Assembly: GCA_025462835.1 (NCBI GenBank)
Contig: JAOAPH010000019.1
Location: 1-64,000, forward strand
Origin: Candidatus Angelobacter sp.
Lineage (GTDB): Bacteria > Acidobacteriota > Terriglobia > Terriglobales > Acidobacteriaceae
Direction: 5' to 3'
Length of the DNA: 64,000 nucleotides
Shown here: piece by piece, positions 25,101 through 32,436 of the stretch
Position numbering within the stretch: the first letter of the stretch is position 1
Layout of the letters: each line of letters starts with the position of its first letter
Position numbers and translations under genes: made by a program
Notes under the pieces: model-generated
The model's input: the letters and a program-made list of their open reading frames with translations, nothing else
Database searches by the model: none
Told to the model about the DNA's origin: nothing

Positions 25101-25321
25101 GCATGATCCCGATGGCGCTCGCACTCGGCTCCGGTGCCGAAGCAACGGCTCCGCTTGGCCGTGCCGTCATTGGAGGCTTGTTGGCTGCAACAGCAACGGC
25201 TCTTCTTCTGATACCGCCAATCTTTGTCATTGCACAGCAAAATGCGAAACGGACCTCCGTATCCCTTGATCCGGAAGATCCCGAAAGCCGCTATGCTTCG
25301 CTTCATCCAGAAGGACTATGA
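22160..25321 (+). CDS. RND efflux pump inner-membrane transporter
   Basis: 1053 residues, normal RND length. TM1 is at about 10-30 (TIIVGVIAVALCSILAI), followed by the first periplasmic loop opening VDIFPNLNLPVV. TM2-6 are at about 335-490 and the repeat unit from about 525 (TM7) to 1030 (TM8-12). In TM4 the proton-relay position reads LVDEGTVVIENI, with Asp-Glu where HAE-type pumps have Asp-Asp. Other RND signs are FMGAIMALGVAVANAILLV near TM10 and TAGMIPMALALGSGAEATAP. It uses proton influx to expel substrates through the TolC partner. Length and loops look like CusA/MdtB relatives, but the substrate (metal or organic) is not decided. Its TGA overlaps the adaptor ATG. Confidence 0.92.
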   Translation: MWLIRLALRRPWTIIVGVIAVALCSILAITRMRVDIFPNLNLPVVYVAQPYGGMSPAQMEGFLTYYYEYHFLYVDGIESVESKSVQGAALIKLTFHSDTDMSQALAQVIGYANRAHAFMPYGAVPPFIVRYDAGTVPIGYLTFSSPNRTLGEIQDLALNRIRPQFATLPGVSSPPPFGGNQRAVVVSVDASKLRAYGMSSEQVVQSITTGNVIIPAGNVQEGTLQPIVPSNSVVRNIQELADLPLHTGAGPTVFLHDIAKVEDSTDILAGYAEIDGKRAVYIPVTKRPDASTVTVVNEVKQNLDRFRSLVPPDIQVDYRFDQSIYVKDSLWTIGREGLLGALLTGLMVLLFLGDWRSAGIVVVTIPFAIITAIVLLWASGQTINIMTLGGLALAIGVLVDEGTVVIENIHAHLERGEQRAIAVLHASREVLTPRLLAMLSILAVFVPSFFMTGVVKALFIPLSLAVGFAMAASYVLSGTLVPVLSNWVLPERWNHKEGASKGGFLSRLRDRLEWALSKIMARRGFVFAGYLVIAALLVSVVGLHLGRELFPPSGSNQFQLRFNAPIGTRVPVTENLARQVLSTIQKEAGGGNVESTLGYVGLQASSYPVNTIYLWTSGPHEAIFRVALRSDAKIKLSDFEEHLRKVLTDQFPGSTFSFEAGDIVSQIMNLGAPSPVEIAVQGSDLSQVRAYAFRVHNAMSSINSLRDLRYEEPLEYPSINVDIDRALTGQMGLTVQQVGNAVLTATSSSRFVTPNYWADPKTGVGYQVQVEIPQTQIHTLQDIANIPAGTGAHPLVGDVAKVENGKLVGEFDRSNGLRMVLIAANTSGSDLGSVARSLNQALVHIAPVPRGLTVEVRGQIAPMRLTLTNLSVGLGIALIAILLLLTANFQSLRLAFVVLATAPAVLTGVVLMLWLTGTSLNIQSFMGAIMALGVAVANAILLVTFAEQYRREGRSALEAGMEAAKTRMRPVLMTSIAMTAGMIPMALALGSGAEATAPLGRAVIGGLLAATATALLLIPPIFVIAQQNAKRTSVSLDPEDPESRYASLHPEGL

Positions 25322-26499
25322 GCATGATTCAATTCAAATCGCCGAAGTCTTTGACGTATTCGCTAGTGCTTATGGCTGGCTGCGCAGGTGCCTCTGTTGG
25401 CTGCAACAAGAACGAGCCGGTTCATGCCGCGGACCCGGAGAAACCTCAACAGGTGACGGTTCGTCCTGTTGTCGAACGACAACTGCAAGCGTCCTTGACA
25501 CTGCCTGCCGAACTAGTTCCGTTCGAAGTAGTCGCCATCTACCCGAAAGCGACTGGCTTCGTGCAGCGGATTGGCGTAGATCGAGGTTCCCGGGTTCACA
25601 AGGGACAAGTCTTGGCTCGCCTCACTGCTCCCGAGCTCGATGCGCGCCGTGCTCAGAGCCAAGCCCAGTTCCAGAACGCCCAATCTCAACTTGGCGCGGC
25701 ACAGGCGAAGCTCGCATCGGATGAAGCAACCAGCAATCACTTGCAGGAGGCCGCAAAGACGCCAGGTGTAGTGGCAGGCAACGATCTCATAGTTGCCGAG
25801 AAAACCGTCGAAGCCGATCGTGCGAACGTGAAAGCCAGTGAAGAACATGTCAATGCAGCGCGGCAGGCACTTGGTTCCGAGACTGCCATCCAGCAGTACC
25901 TGCGAGTGACAGCTCCGTTTGACGGTGTCATCACTGAGCGCAACGTTCATCCAGGGGCGCTTGTCGGCCCATCGACTGATTCAGCTACCGCAGTCCCAAT
26001 GCTGAGACTGGAGACGATCGACCACTTGCGTCTCGTCGTTCCTGTTCCGCAGGCTTACGTCAGCAGCATCGTAAAAGGCCAGAATGTTGAATTTATGGTT
26101 CCAGCTTTTCCAAATCGGAAATTCACGGGGACGATCGCCCGTATCTCAGATGCGGTGGCGCAGGAGACACGGACTATGCCGGTGGAGCTGGACGTAGACA
26201 ACCGCAATCACCTGCTCACGCCCGGCACCTATGCGCAGGTGCAATGGCCGGTCCATCGAAGTGGTAAGAGTCTGGTTGTTCTGAAGACAGCAATTGCCTC
26301 CGATCTTGAGCACTCGTTTGTTATACGGGTCAAGAACAACAAGGCGGAGTGGGTATACGTTCAGGCTGGTCTTACGAAAGATGACCTCGTCGAAGTGTTT
26401 GGAGATTTACACGCGGGAGACCTGGTAGTAGTTCGGGGCACTGATGAGCTAAGACCTGACACACGGGTGGCGGCGTTGCACGACTCAGGGCAGAAATAA
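25318..26499 (+). CDS. RND periplasmic adaptor (membrane fusion) lipoprotein
   Basis: 393 residues starting at the ATGA overlap with the pump gene. The N-terminus (LVLMAGCAGASVGCNK) has a lipobox-like Cys, so it is probably a lipoprotein anchored to the inner membrane. A lipoyl/barrel-sandwich half is seen in ATGFVQRIGVDRGSRVHKGQ. A coiled-coil hairpin rich in Ala/Gln/Glu (about residues 105-185) follows, and then the second lipoyl half (LRVTAPFDGVITERNVHPG). A beta-barrel domain and a membrane-proximal domain near AGLTKDDLVEVFGDLHAG come last. It bridges pump and TolC. No metal-binding His/Met tail is visible, which slightly favours an organic-compound pump. Confidence 0.92.
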   Translation: MSMIQFKSPKSLTYSLVLMAGCAGASVGCNKNEPVHAADPEKPQQVTVRPVVERQLQASLTLPAELVPFEVVAIYPKATGFVQRIGVDRGSRVHKGQVLARLTAPELDARRAQSQAQFQNAQSQLGAAQAKLASDEATSNHLQEAAKTPGVVAGNDLIVAEKTVEADRANVKASEEHVNAARQALGSETAIQQYLRVTAPFDGVITERNVHPGALVGPSTDSATAVPMLRLETIDHLRLVVPVPQAYVSSIVKGQNVEFMVPAFPNRKFTGTIARISDAVAQETRTMPVELDVDNRNHLLTPGTYAQVQWPVHRSGKSLVVLKTAIASDLEHSFVIRVKNNKAEWVYVQAGLTKDDLVEVFGDLHAGDLVVVRGTDELRPDTRVAALHDSGQK

Positions 26500-26661
26500 G
26501 TCGGGACATTCTCTCGTAGTTCGCCACTGGAACGTGGACCGAAAGGGAACAAGCGCCCGTGCACTACGCTGCGCTCGACCATCGCCGTTCCGTCGCTCCA
26601 ACTGATGTCCCCCACTGCGGGCCGATGATCTCGCTGACCCGCAGTCCGGTACAGACCTTCG
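26500..26661 (-). pseudogene. Degenerate tyrosine recombinase (integrase) fragment
   Basis: On the minus strand, 26650-26609 reads TGLRVSEIIGPQWG, the catalytic-Arg motif of phage/XerC-type integrases (TGLRxSEIxGLxW). The next frame continues DISWSDGTAMVERSVVHGRL, the beta-strand that normally follows. Loss of one G in the run of five at 26608-26612 explains the shift. No His-x-x-Arg box or Tyr region is found downstream, and a stop precedes the fragment. So only a ~50-residue relic remains. It lies between the efflux operon and the glycoside-hydrolase operon and marks a past insertion event. Confidence 0.6.
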
Positions 26662-26896
26662 GCCGCTACTTCCCTCTCTAACCGGCGTCGCGGCACGACC
26701 AAGCGCCGGCGCGGGCGGCACTTGGGGCGTGCCAAACGAAGGTCTGACGAACGCCTACGTGCACGGCAGCCTGGTAACACTGTGGTTTGGCCTGTTAACG
26801 CCGAATGGATGCGGTTGTTCTTTGAGCTGCTCGGGACAAAGTTCGTGCACGAAGAGGCCTCGCACGAATCAGCTGGAGCGCTCGTCACTCTGTGCG
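26662..26896. other. Non-coding/decayed stretch next to integrase relic
   Basis: No intact gene. A minus-strand frame contains NNRIHSALTGQ, faintly like the C-terminal end of DDE transposases, but it is too short to call. It is probably debris of the same mobile element. Confidence 0.3.
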
Positions 26897-28342
26897 CTAT
26901 GACCAGGACAAAGTGACAACCGAATCGGCCGGGACACTGATGCGAGCGGACGATGTCCCAACACGAATCGCGACGTCGCGCGCCACGCTTGCCGGGTTCG
27001 TCAGGACAGCCGTGAATGCCCCATCGGGATTACGTGCGGCGACATGATCGATATTCGTAGCACGGTCCGAAGACGAAGATGTCGAAGCGACGATCGTGGC
27101 TCCACGGCTTATGTGGCGACTGAAATGCGCGAAAGCCCAGTACTGGCCACTGCGCGTGATGGTCGCGCTGCGGGAGTCCACAGTCACGAGCCCGGCACAG
27201 TGGAACGGACCGATGTTGGGATTGCCGCGCTCATCAAGAGCGTAATTCCACGCGATGATGGAGCGGGCCTGGTTGCGCAGAATGCCGCTGAACTGGCTAG
27301 CCCATTTTGTCCATTCGGTCTCGTGACCGGTCGTATCGAAGTCGGGGCCGCCCTCGGTCCAGAACTGCCCGACGTTGGGGTACGCCTGCTGCACGCGCGA
27401 CATCGCGTCGGGAGTGCCAACGTAGCCATGCCACGCAACCCCCTTGATGAAGGCGCGTGCCTTCTCGTCGTCGAGTTCGTTGAGGACACGTCCCCACAGG
27501 TTGTAGTTGTGGTCGAGGATCCAGATGTCGGCGGGGGTCTTCGAGGAAGCGAGGACCGGGCCGAGGTGGTCGCGCACGAATTCAATCTCATACTCCTGCG
27601 GCCAAACGCAGGCGGGCATTCGACCGTCCTGATCGGTGTCCACTTCATTCTGCGGGGTGATGGAATTCACGCGCGCACCCTCGGCAGCGTAGGCATCGAG
27701 GAACTTTTCGAAATACCGCGCATAGGCGGCGAGCCACTTGCGGCGCATCACTCCTCCAAGCATGGAGCCGTTGAACTTCATCCAGGCGGGCGGGCTCCAA
27801 GGCGAGGCGAGGAGCCAGAGGTCGGTATTGACGGCACGTGCTTCGCGGAGGATCGGCAGGATGTAAGCGCGGTCGTGGTCGATGGAAAAACGCGCAAGAT
27901 CCGGGTCCGGCTCGGAGCCTTCACTGTACGAATATGCCTTGGTCGCGTAGTCGGACGATCCGACGCATATGCGGCCGACACTCATGCCCATCTCGGAAGG
28001 GTGGAACAGCTCGTGAAAGAGCTGTTGGCGGTCGGAGCCAGACAGGCGATTGAGAGTGAAGCAGGCTGCATCCGTAAATGCCGCGCCGAATCCAAGCACA
28101 TGCTGAAAGCTGCGAGAGGGATCGATTGTTACGACGGCGTCGGTGCCGGCGACCGGCACATCTGCCCAGCGCAGTGGGCGGAGTGCGGCATGGCGGTCGG
28201 AGCCGCCGGTCTTCCAGACAGCGATGTTGCCGCGCGGGTTGGCCGTCTGAGAGGACTGAGCGAAGGACGGCATCGCGACGGATGCGGCAGCGGTGCTGGC
28301 GGCGGTCAACTTCAGGAAATCACGACGATTGAATTGGCCCAA
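26897..28342 (-). CDS. GH30-family glycoside hydrolase with Tat signal
   Basis: About 481 residues. I chose TTG 28342: GGAGG lies 6 nt upstream, and it follows the GH3 stop by 28 bases, whereas the long open frame runs inside GH3. A twin-arginine signal (NRRDFLKLTAASTAAASVA) directs export of the folded protein. The GH30 (beta/alpha)8 barrel opens with VLGFGAAFTDAACFTLN. ITPQNEVD carries the acid/base Glu near residue 233, and GQFWTEGGP the nucleophile Glu near 330. The C-terminal beta domain ends VPADSVVTLSWS. Family activities include beta-1,6-glucanase and glucosylceramidase. The substrate is unproven. It is the last gene of the receptor-GH operon. Confidence 0.9.
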   Translation of the reverse strand: MGQFNRRDFLKLTAASTAAASVAMPSFAQSSQTANPRGNIAVWKTGGSDRHAALRPLRWADVPVAGTDAVVTIDPSRSFQHVLGFGAAFTDAACFTLNRLSGSDRQQLFHELFHPSEMGMSVGRICVGSSDYATKAYSYSEGSEPDPDLARFSIDHDRAYILPILREARAVNTDLWLLASPWSPPAWMKFNGSMLGGVMRRKWLAAYARYFEKFLDAYAAEGARVNSITPQNEVDTDQDGRMPACVWPQEYEIEFVRDHLGPVLASSKTPADIWILDHNYNLWGRVLNELDDEKARAFIKGVAWHGYVGTPDAMSRVQQAYPNVGQFWTEGGPDFDTTGHETEWTKWASQFSGILRNQARSIIAWNYALDERGNPNIGPFHCAGLVTVDSRSATITRSGQYWAFAHFSRHISRGATIVASTSSSSDRATNIDHVAARNPDGAFTAVLTNPASVARDVAIRVGTSSARISVPADSVVTLSWS

Positions 28343-28370
28343 AATTTCCTCCAGTGAAATCTGGCGTTGG

Positions 28371-30875
28371 CTACTGCGTGATGGTGACGCTACCGCGCAG
28401 GTTGATGTTTTGCGACGAGGCACCGACGAGGATGTCGAACTTGCCGGGATCGATGGTCCATGCGTGCTTGCTGACGTCGTAGTAGGAGAACGCGCGCGCA
28501 TCGAGCGACACGCTCACCAGCTTGGATTCGCCGGGCTGCAAGGTCGTCTTGGCGAAACCCTTGAGTTCTTTCACCGGGCGAGGAACGCGGGAATGCTGAT
28601 CGCCGACGTACACCTCCGAAACCTCGGCTCCGCGAAGGCTGCCGACGTTCTTGACCGTGTAAGTGACGGTGACCTCTGTCCCCTGCTTCACGGATGCCGG
28701 CGTGATCGTCAGGCCGCTGTACTCGAACCTCGTGTAAGACAGACCGTACCCGAACGGGAATAGCGGCTTGGTGCCGGTCTTATCGAAGTGCCGGTAACCG
28801 AGAAAAACGCCTTCGCTGTAGGCGACGTGCTTGCTGCCATTGTTGTCGTAATAGCTGTTGAAGGTGGCGTTGTCTTCCCAACGGCGTTCGAGCGAGATGG
28901 GCAACTTACCGGAGGGATTGATCTTTCCGAAGAGGGTCTCGGCGAGCGCGGTTCCCCCTTCCTGACCGGGATACCAGGCGTACAGGACGGCGGAAGGCGC
29001 GTCAATCCACTGCGACATGTCAACATTACCGCCGGCGTTGATCACCACGATGACGTTTTTGTTGGCAGCCAGGATGCTCTTTATGAGGACCTGCTGGTCC
29101 TGCGGAAGCTCGAACGGCCGGTCGAAACCTTCCCCTTCGGTCATAGCACTGAAACCGACACAGAGGACGACGGCGTCGCTCCTGGAGGCGAGAGCGCGGG
29201 CAACATCGAGAGCGTGATTCCCTCCATGGGTGATGCCGAAGCCGATCTTCGCATCGCCATCGCCTTCGAAGTATTCGAGGCGGACTTTGTAATGCAGGCC
29301 CGCTTTGAGATCGAGCTTCTTCTCAATCAAGGTCTCGCCCTGATAGATCCACTGGTCGATGACCAGGTGATCGTCAACGTAGAGGCGGAATCCGTCGTCA
29401 CCGGAAACGGCGAAGCTGTAGCTGCCGCTTTCTAGAGGAGTAAAGTAGCCGATCCAACGCGCGGAAAAGTTGTCAGCCGGTCCCTGGGAGGTGTAGCTCC
29501 CCTGCCCCCAATCGAAGGCGATGTGAGCATCGGTGCGGGTGACAGCGGGCGTTCCGGCGAGATCCTTATTATTGAAGTACTCGGCGCTGAGTCCCGGAGT
29601 AGCGCCATCGGCGGTGGTCGTGAACTTCGAGTCGCGGAAGACCTGCGACATGAGCAGAACGCCCGGGCTGTAGTCCACCTTGACCGAGGTTCCGAGGTAT
29701 TTGTGAACGCCTTCGAGCGGGCTGATCGCATGGAAGGGCTGCACGAGTCCGCTGCCTCCGCCTCCCCACGCGGCGGCTTCGGCGTTCGGCCCGATGAGCG
29801 CGACGGACTTCAACTTCGATGGATCAAGCGGAAGGATGCCGTTGTTCTTGAGCAGGACGATGCTGCCGCGGGCTGCCTCAAGAGCAACGGTGTGGGCTTC
29901 GGGATTGTCGAGCGGAATGGAGTTATCGGTCTGTGGATGGTCGAAGAAGCCGAAGGCGATGGCGGTGCGCAGGATTCGGCGCAACTTGTCTCCGATGACG
30001 GACTCGCTCACCCGACCGCTGTGCACGGCGGGGAGGAGCGTTGCGGCATTCATGAACTTTCCGGAAGGCATCTCGAGGTCGAGCCCACCGTTGGCGGCGG
30101 CGATGCCATCGTAGGTGGCGTCCCAATCGGACATAATGATGCCGCGGAATCCCCATTCGTGCTTGGCGATCTCAGTGTTGAGGTGTGAGTTCTGCGTAGC
30201 ATGGACGCCGTTGACGAGGTTATAGGAATCCATGATGGCGCCGGCGTGTCCGTCTTTCACCGAGGCTTCGAAGGCCGGCAGGTAGATCTCGCGCAATGTG
30301 CGCTCATCCACTTCGGAGCTGACGCGATGGCGATCCCACTCCTCGTTGTTTGCCGCGTAATGCTTGGCGGTTGCGATGACGCTCTGGCTCTGAATGCCGG
30401 CGATATCGGCAACAGCGATTCGCGACGCGAGGAACGGGTCTTCGCCGAAGTACTCGAAATTACGTCCGCACATCGGGGCGCGGTAGATGTTCATTCCAGG
30501 CGCAAGGAGAAAGTGGACGCCACGAGCGCGAGCGTCCTTGCCCATCATCGTGCCGACGCGCTCGATGAGAGCTGTGTCCCACGACGCCGCCATGGCGATG
30601 CCGGTCGGGAACGCGGTAGCAGGGCCGTAGTTGCGGACGCCGGCCGGACCGTCGGCCATCTTCAGCTCGGGAATGCCCAGCCGCGGGATGGCGCGGATGT
30701 AAAAGTTGTTATAGCCGCCGATGTATACAATCTTCTCTTCCAGCGTCATCTGCTTGAGCAGGGATTCGGCGCGTTGGTCAATCTGCGCGGCGGTGGGACG
30801 AGCTTGCGCCACGCACACGATACTTGCAACCACGATGAAGAGTGCTGCAACAATGCTCTTGAATCTTGAATCCAG
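28371..30875 (-). CDS. GH3-family beta-glycosidase with PA14 domain (probable CTG start)
   Basis: About 834 residues. No ATG, GTG or TTG lies at a suitable place. A CTG at 30875 follows AAGGAGG by 6 nt and gives a clean signal peptide (DSRFKSIVAALFIVVASI). The nearest in-frame standard start, a TTG at 30980, lies 92 bases inside the preceding gene. The N-terminal GH3 barrel has KMADGPAGVRNYG and ATAKHYAANNEEWDRHR. The nucleophile Asp near residue 250 lies in GIIMSDWDA. A PA14 domain at about 425-545 (GLSAEYFNNKDLAG, then SGDDGFRLYVDD) is inserted in the second domain, and a fibronectin-III-like domain closes the protein. It probably releases terminal beta-linked sugars from oligosaccharides made by the two GH30 neighbours. 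Confidence 0.9.
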   Translation of the reverse strand: MDSRFKSIVAALFIVVASIVCVAQARPTAAQIDQRAESLLKQMTLEEKIVYIGGYNNFYIRAIPRLGIPELKMADGPAGVRNYGPATAFPTGIAMAASWDTALIERVGTMMGKDARARGVHFLLAPGMNIYRAPMCGRNFEYFGEDPFLASRIAVADIAGIQSQSVIATAKHYAANNEEWDRHRVSSEVDERTLREIYLPAFEASVKDGHAGAIMDSYNLVNGVHATQNSHLNTEIAKHEWGFRGIIMSDWDATYDGIAAANGGLDLEMPSGKFMNAATLLPAVHSGRVSESVIGDKLRRILRTAIAFGFFDHPQTDNSIPLDNPEAHTVALEAARGSIVLLKNNGILPLDPSKLKSVALIGPNAEAAAWGGGGSGLVQPFHAISPLEGVHKYLGTSVKVDYSPGVLLMSQVFRDSKFTTTADGATPGLSAEYFNNKDLAGTPAVTRTDAHIAFDWGQGSYTSQGPADNFSARWIGYFTPLESGSYSFAVSGDDGFRLYVDDHLVIDQWIYQGETLIEKKLDLKAGLHYKVRLEYFEGDGDAKIGFGITHGGNHALDVARALASRSDAVVLCVGFSAMTEGEGFDRPFELPQDQQVLIKSILAANKNVIVVINAGGNVDMSQWIDAPSAVLYAWYPGQEGGTALAETLFGKINPSGKLPISLERRWEDNATFNSYYDNNGSKHVAYSEGVFLGYRHFDKTGTKPLFPFGYGLSYTRFEYSGLTITPASVKQGTEVTVTYTVKNVGSLRGAEVSEVYVGDQHSRVPRPVKELKGFAKTTLQPGESKLVSVSLDARAFSYYDVSKHAWTIDPGKFDILVGASSQNINLRGSVTITQ

Positions 30876-30888
30876 GGTTAGCCTCCTT

Positions 30889-32328
30889 TTAACGCCGCCG
30901 AGCCTTGTGGTTGTGCGAAGCCGCCGGAGCGGTACTCCAAGCGAAGGTTGCGACCGAGCCGGCCGGAAGCGTGTACGCAAACGACTGGCCGTGATAGCTC
31001 ACTGCCAGGTTCGCGGGATCTGCGCCGGGGTTCACGGCGAATAAGGCGATGGAGCCGTCAGGATTCTGGAACGCGACATTCTCGAGCTTGGCGTCGAATG
31101 AAGTGGAGCCGATGCGACGAGCGCCCGGGCGGACGTACTTGCTGACGTGTCCGAGAACGTAGTAGTCGAGGGTGCGCGTCACCGAGACCGGAGACGCCGT
31201 ATTGACGGTGACGACTCCGCGACAGGTATCGCAACCGCCGGCGTTAGGTCCGTGATTCTGATCGAGCGCCATGTTCCAAAGCACAACGCTTCGAGCCCAA
31301 TTGCGCGCGGCGCCGACGATGAGTTGAGCTTCCGTCACGAGCGCATTACCGCTCTGCCACGTTCCTCCGGAGCACTCCGTCTCCCAGAGATCCTTCTCAG
31401 GAAAACGGTCGTGGATCTCGCCCTGCGCGGCGACGTCTCCGCCGTAACAGTGAAACGCTGTGCCGGCGGCGAACTTCGCGGCAACAGGATCGCCCAGGAC
31501 TTTCGCTGGGTATTCCGCGTGATCCCAGTTGTGATCGTAGACCAGGACCTTGGCGTTCACGCCAGCTTCGCGGAATGCTGGGCCGAGGTGATCGCGCAGG
31601 AAGGTGGTCTGCGCGCCGGCGGGCATTTCGCTGCCGGGATAGTCCTTGGGAACGAACAATGGCTCGTTCTGCATAGTCACTGCGTATATCGGCACTCCCG
31701 CGGATTCATAGGCCTGAACAAATCGCACAAAATAATTGGCGAGCGCGGGATAGAACTCGGGGAGTACGGAGCCGCCGACCAGAGACCGCGTTGTCTTCAT
31801 CCAGCCGGGCGGGCTCCATGGAGTGGCCATAACCTTCAACTGGGGGTTGATGGCGCGCGCGGCGCGGAGTAAAGGAAGGATATAGGCCTCGTCGTGCTGG
31901 ATGGAAAAGTGGTTGAGTTCAGGATCTTTTTGTCCAGCAGGCAGGTCGTCGTAGCTGTAGTGGTGAAGCGCCAGATCCGAGGCACCCATTGGCTGGCGGA
32001 TGAAGCTGAGTCCGATTCCGAATATCGGATCGAAGAGGTCGCGGATCACGCCCTGACGTTGCGCGGCATTGAGCTTGGTGTAAAGAAGCCAACCCGAAGA
32101 ATCGGTAAGCGACGCGCCGAATCCGTCAATCTCCTGATATTGCGTTGCGTCATCGACCTGGATGACGAGCGGCGATCTGCCGGTGGTGCCGAAGCGTACC
32201 GGCTTTTGCGTTTGAAGGGCTTGGCGCAGATCGGGCGTGGTTTGCACCACCTGGACATCCTGTGCCGCCAGCGCAGTGACCAGCAGCATAAACAGCCCTA
32301 TCACAAGACCAGGGATCTTCCGTGTCAT
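30889..32328 (-). CDS. GH30-family glycoside hydrolase, Sec-exported
   Basis: 479 residues from ATG 32328 (AGGAAAGCT upstream). The signal peptide is GLVIGLFMLLVTALAAQ. The GH30 barrel starts QEIDGFGASLTDSSGWLL, the acid/base Glu is near 222 (VTMQNEPLF), and the nucleophile is near 318 (LWETECSGG). The aromatic MATPWSPPGWMKT loop and ending AGSVATFAWS match the family. Identity to the GH30 at 26897-28342 appears moderate, and the export route differs. The two may attack different parts of one beta-glycan. It is the second gene of the operon, 108 bases after the receptor gene. Confidence 0.92.
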   Translation of the reverse strand: MTRKIPGLVIGLFMLLVTALAAQDVQVVQTTPDLRQALQTQKPVRFGTTGRSPLVIQVDDATQYQEIDGFGASLTDSSGWLLYTKLNAAQRQGVIRDLFDPIFGIGLSFIRQPMGASDLALHHYSYDDLPAGQKDPELNHFSIQHDEAYILPLLRAARAINPQLKVMATPWSPPGWMKTTRSLVGGSVLPEFYPALANYFVRFVQAYESAGVPIYAVTMQNEPLFVPKDYPGSEMPAGAQTTFLRDHLGPAFREAGVNAKVLVYDHNWDHAEYPAKVLGDPVAAKFAAGTAFHCYGGDVAAQGEIHDRFPEKDLWETECSGGTWQSGNALVTEAQLIVGAARNWARSVVLWNMALDQNHGPNAGGCDTCRGVVTVNTASPVSVTRTLDYYVLGHVSKYVRPGARRIGSTSFDAKLENVAFQNPDGSIALFAVNPGADPANLAVSYHGQSFAYTLPAGSVATFAWSTAPAASHNHKARRR

Positions 32329-32436
32329 AGCTTTCCTGGGACCGAGATTACGGTAGCGCGGACAGACCGCGCGCCTTTGGTTGAGATATCCGAGCGGGAG
32401 GCTCGCGTCGTTAGCACGAGCCTCCACACCACGGGG

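Noticed and set aside
26662-26896. Transposase (rve/DDE) remnant suggested by NNRIHSALTGQ
   Set aside because: The match is about ten residues and the flanks do not fit. Only the tyrosine-recombinase fragment was kept.
27044-28357. Long plus-strand frame antisense to the GH30 gene
   Set aside because: It has no ribosome binding site or motifs. The opposite strand encodes a complete GH30 enzyme with catalytic residues, so this is a high-GC shadow.
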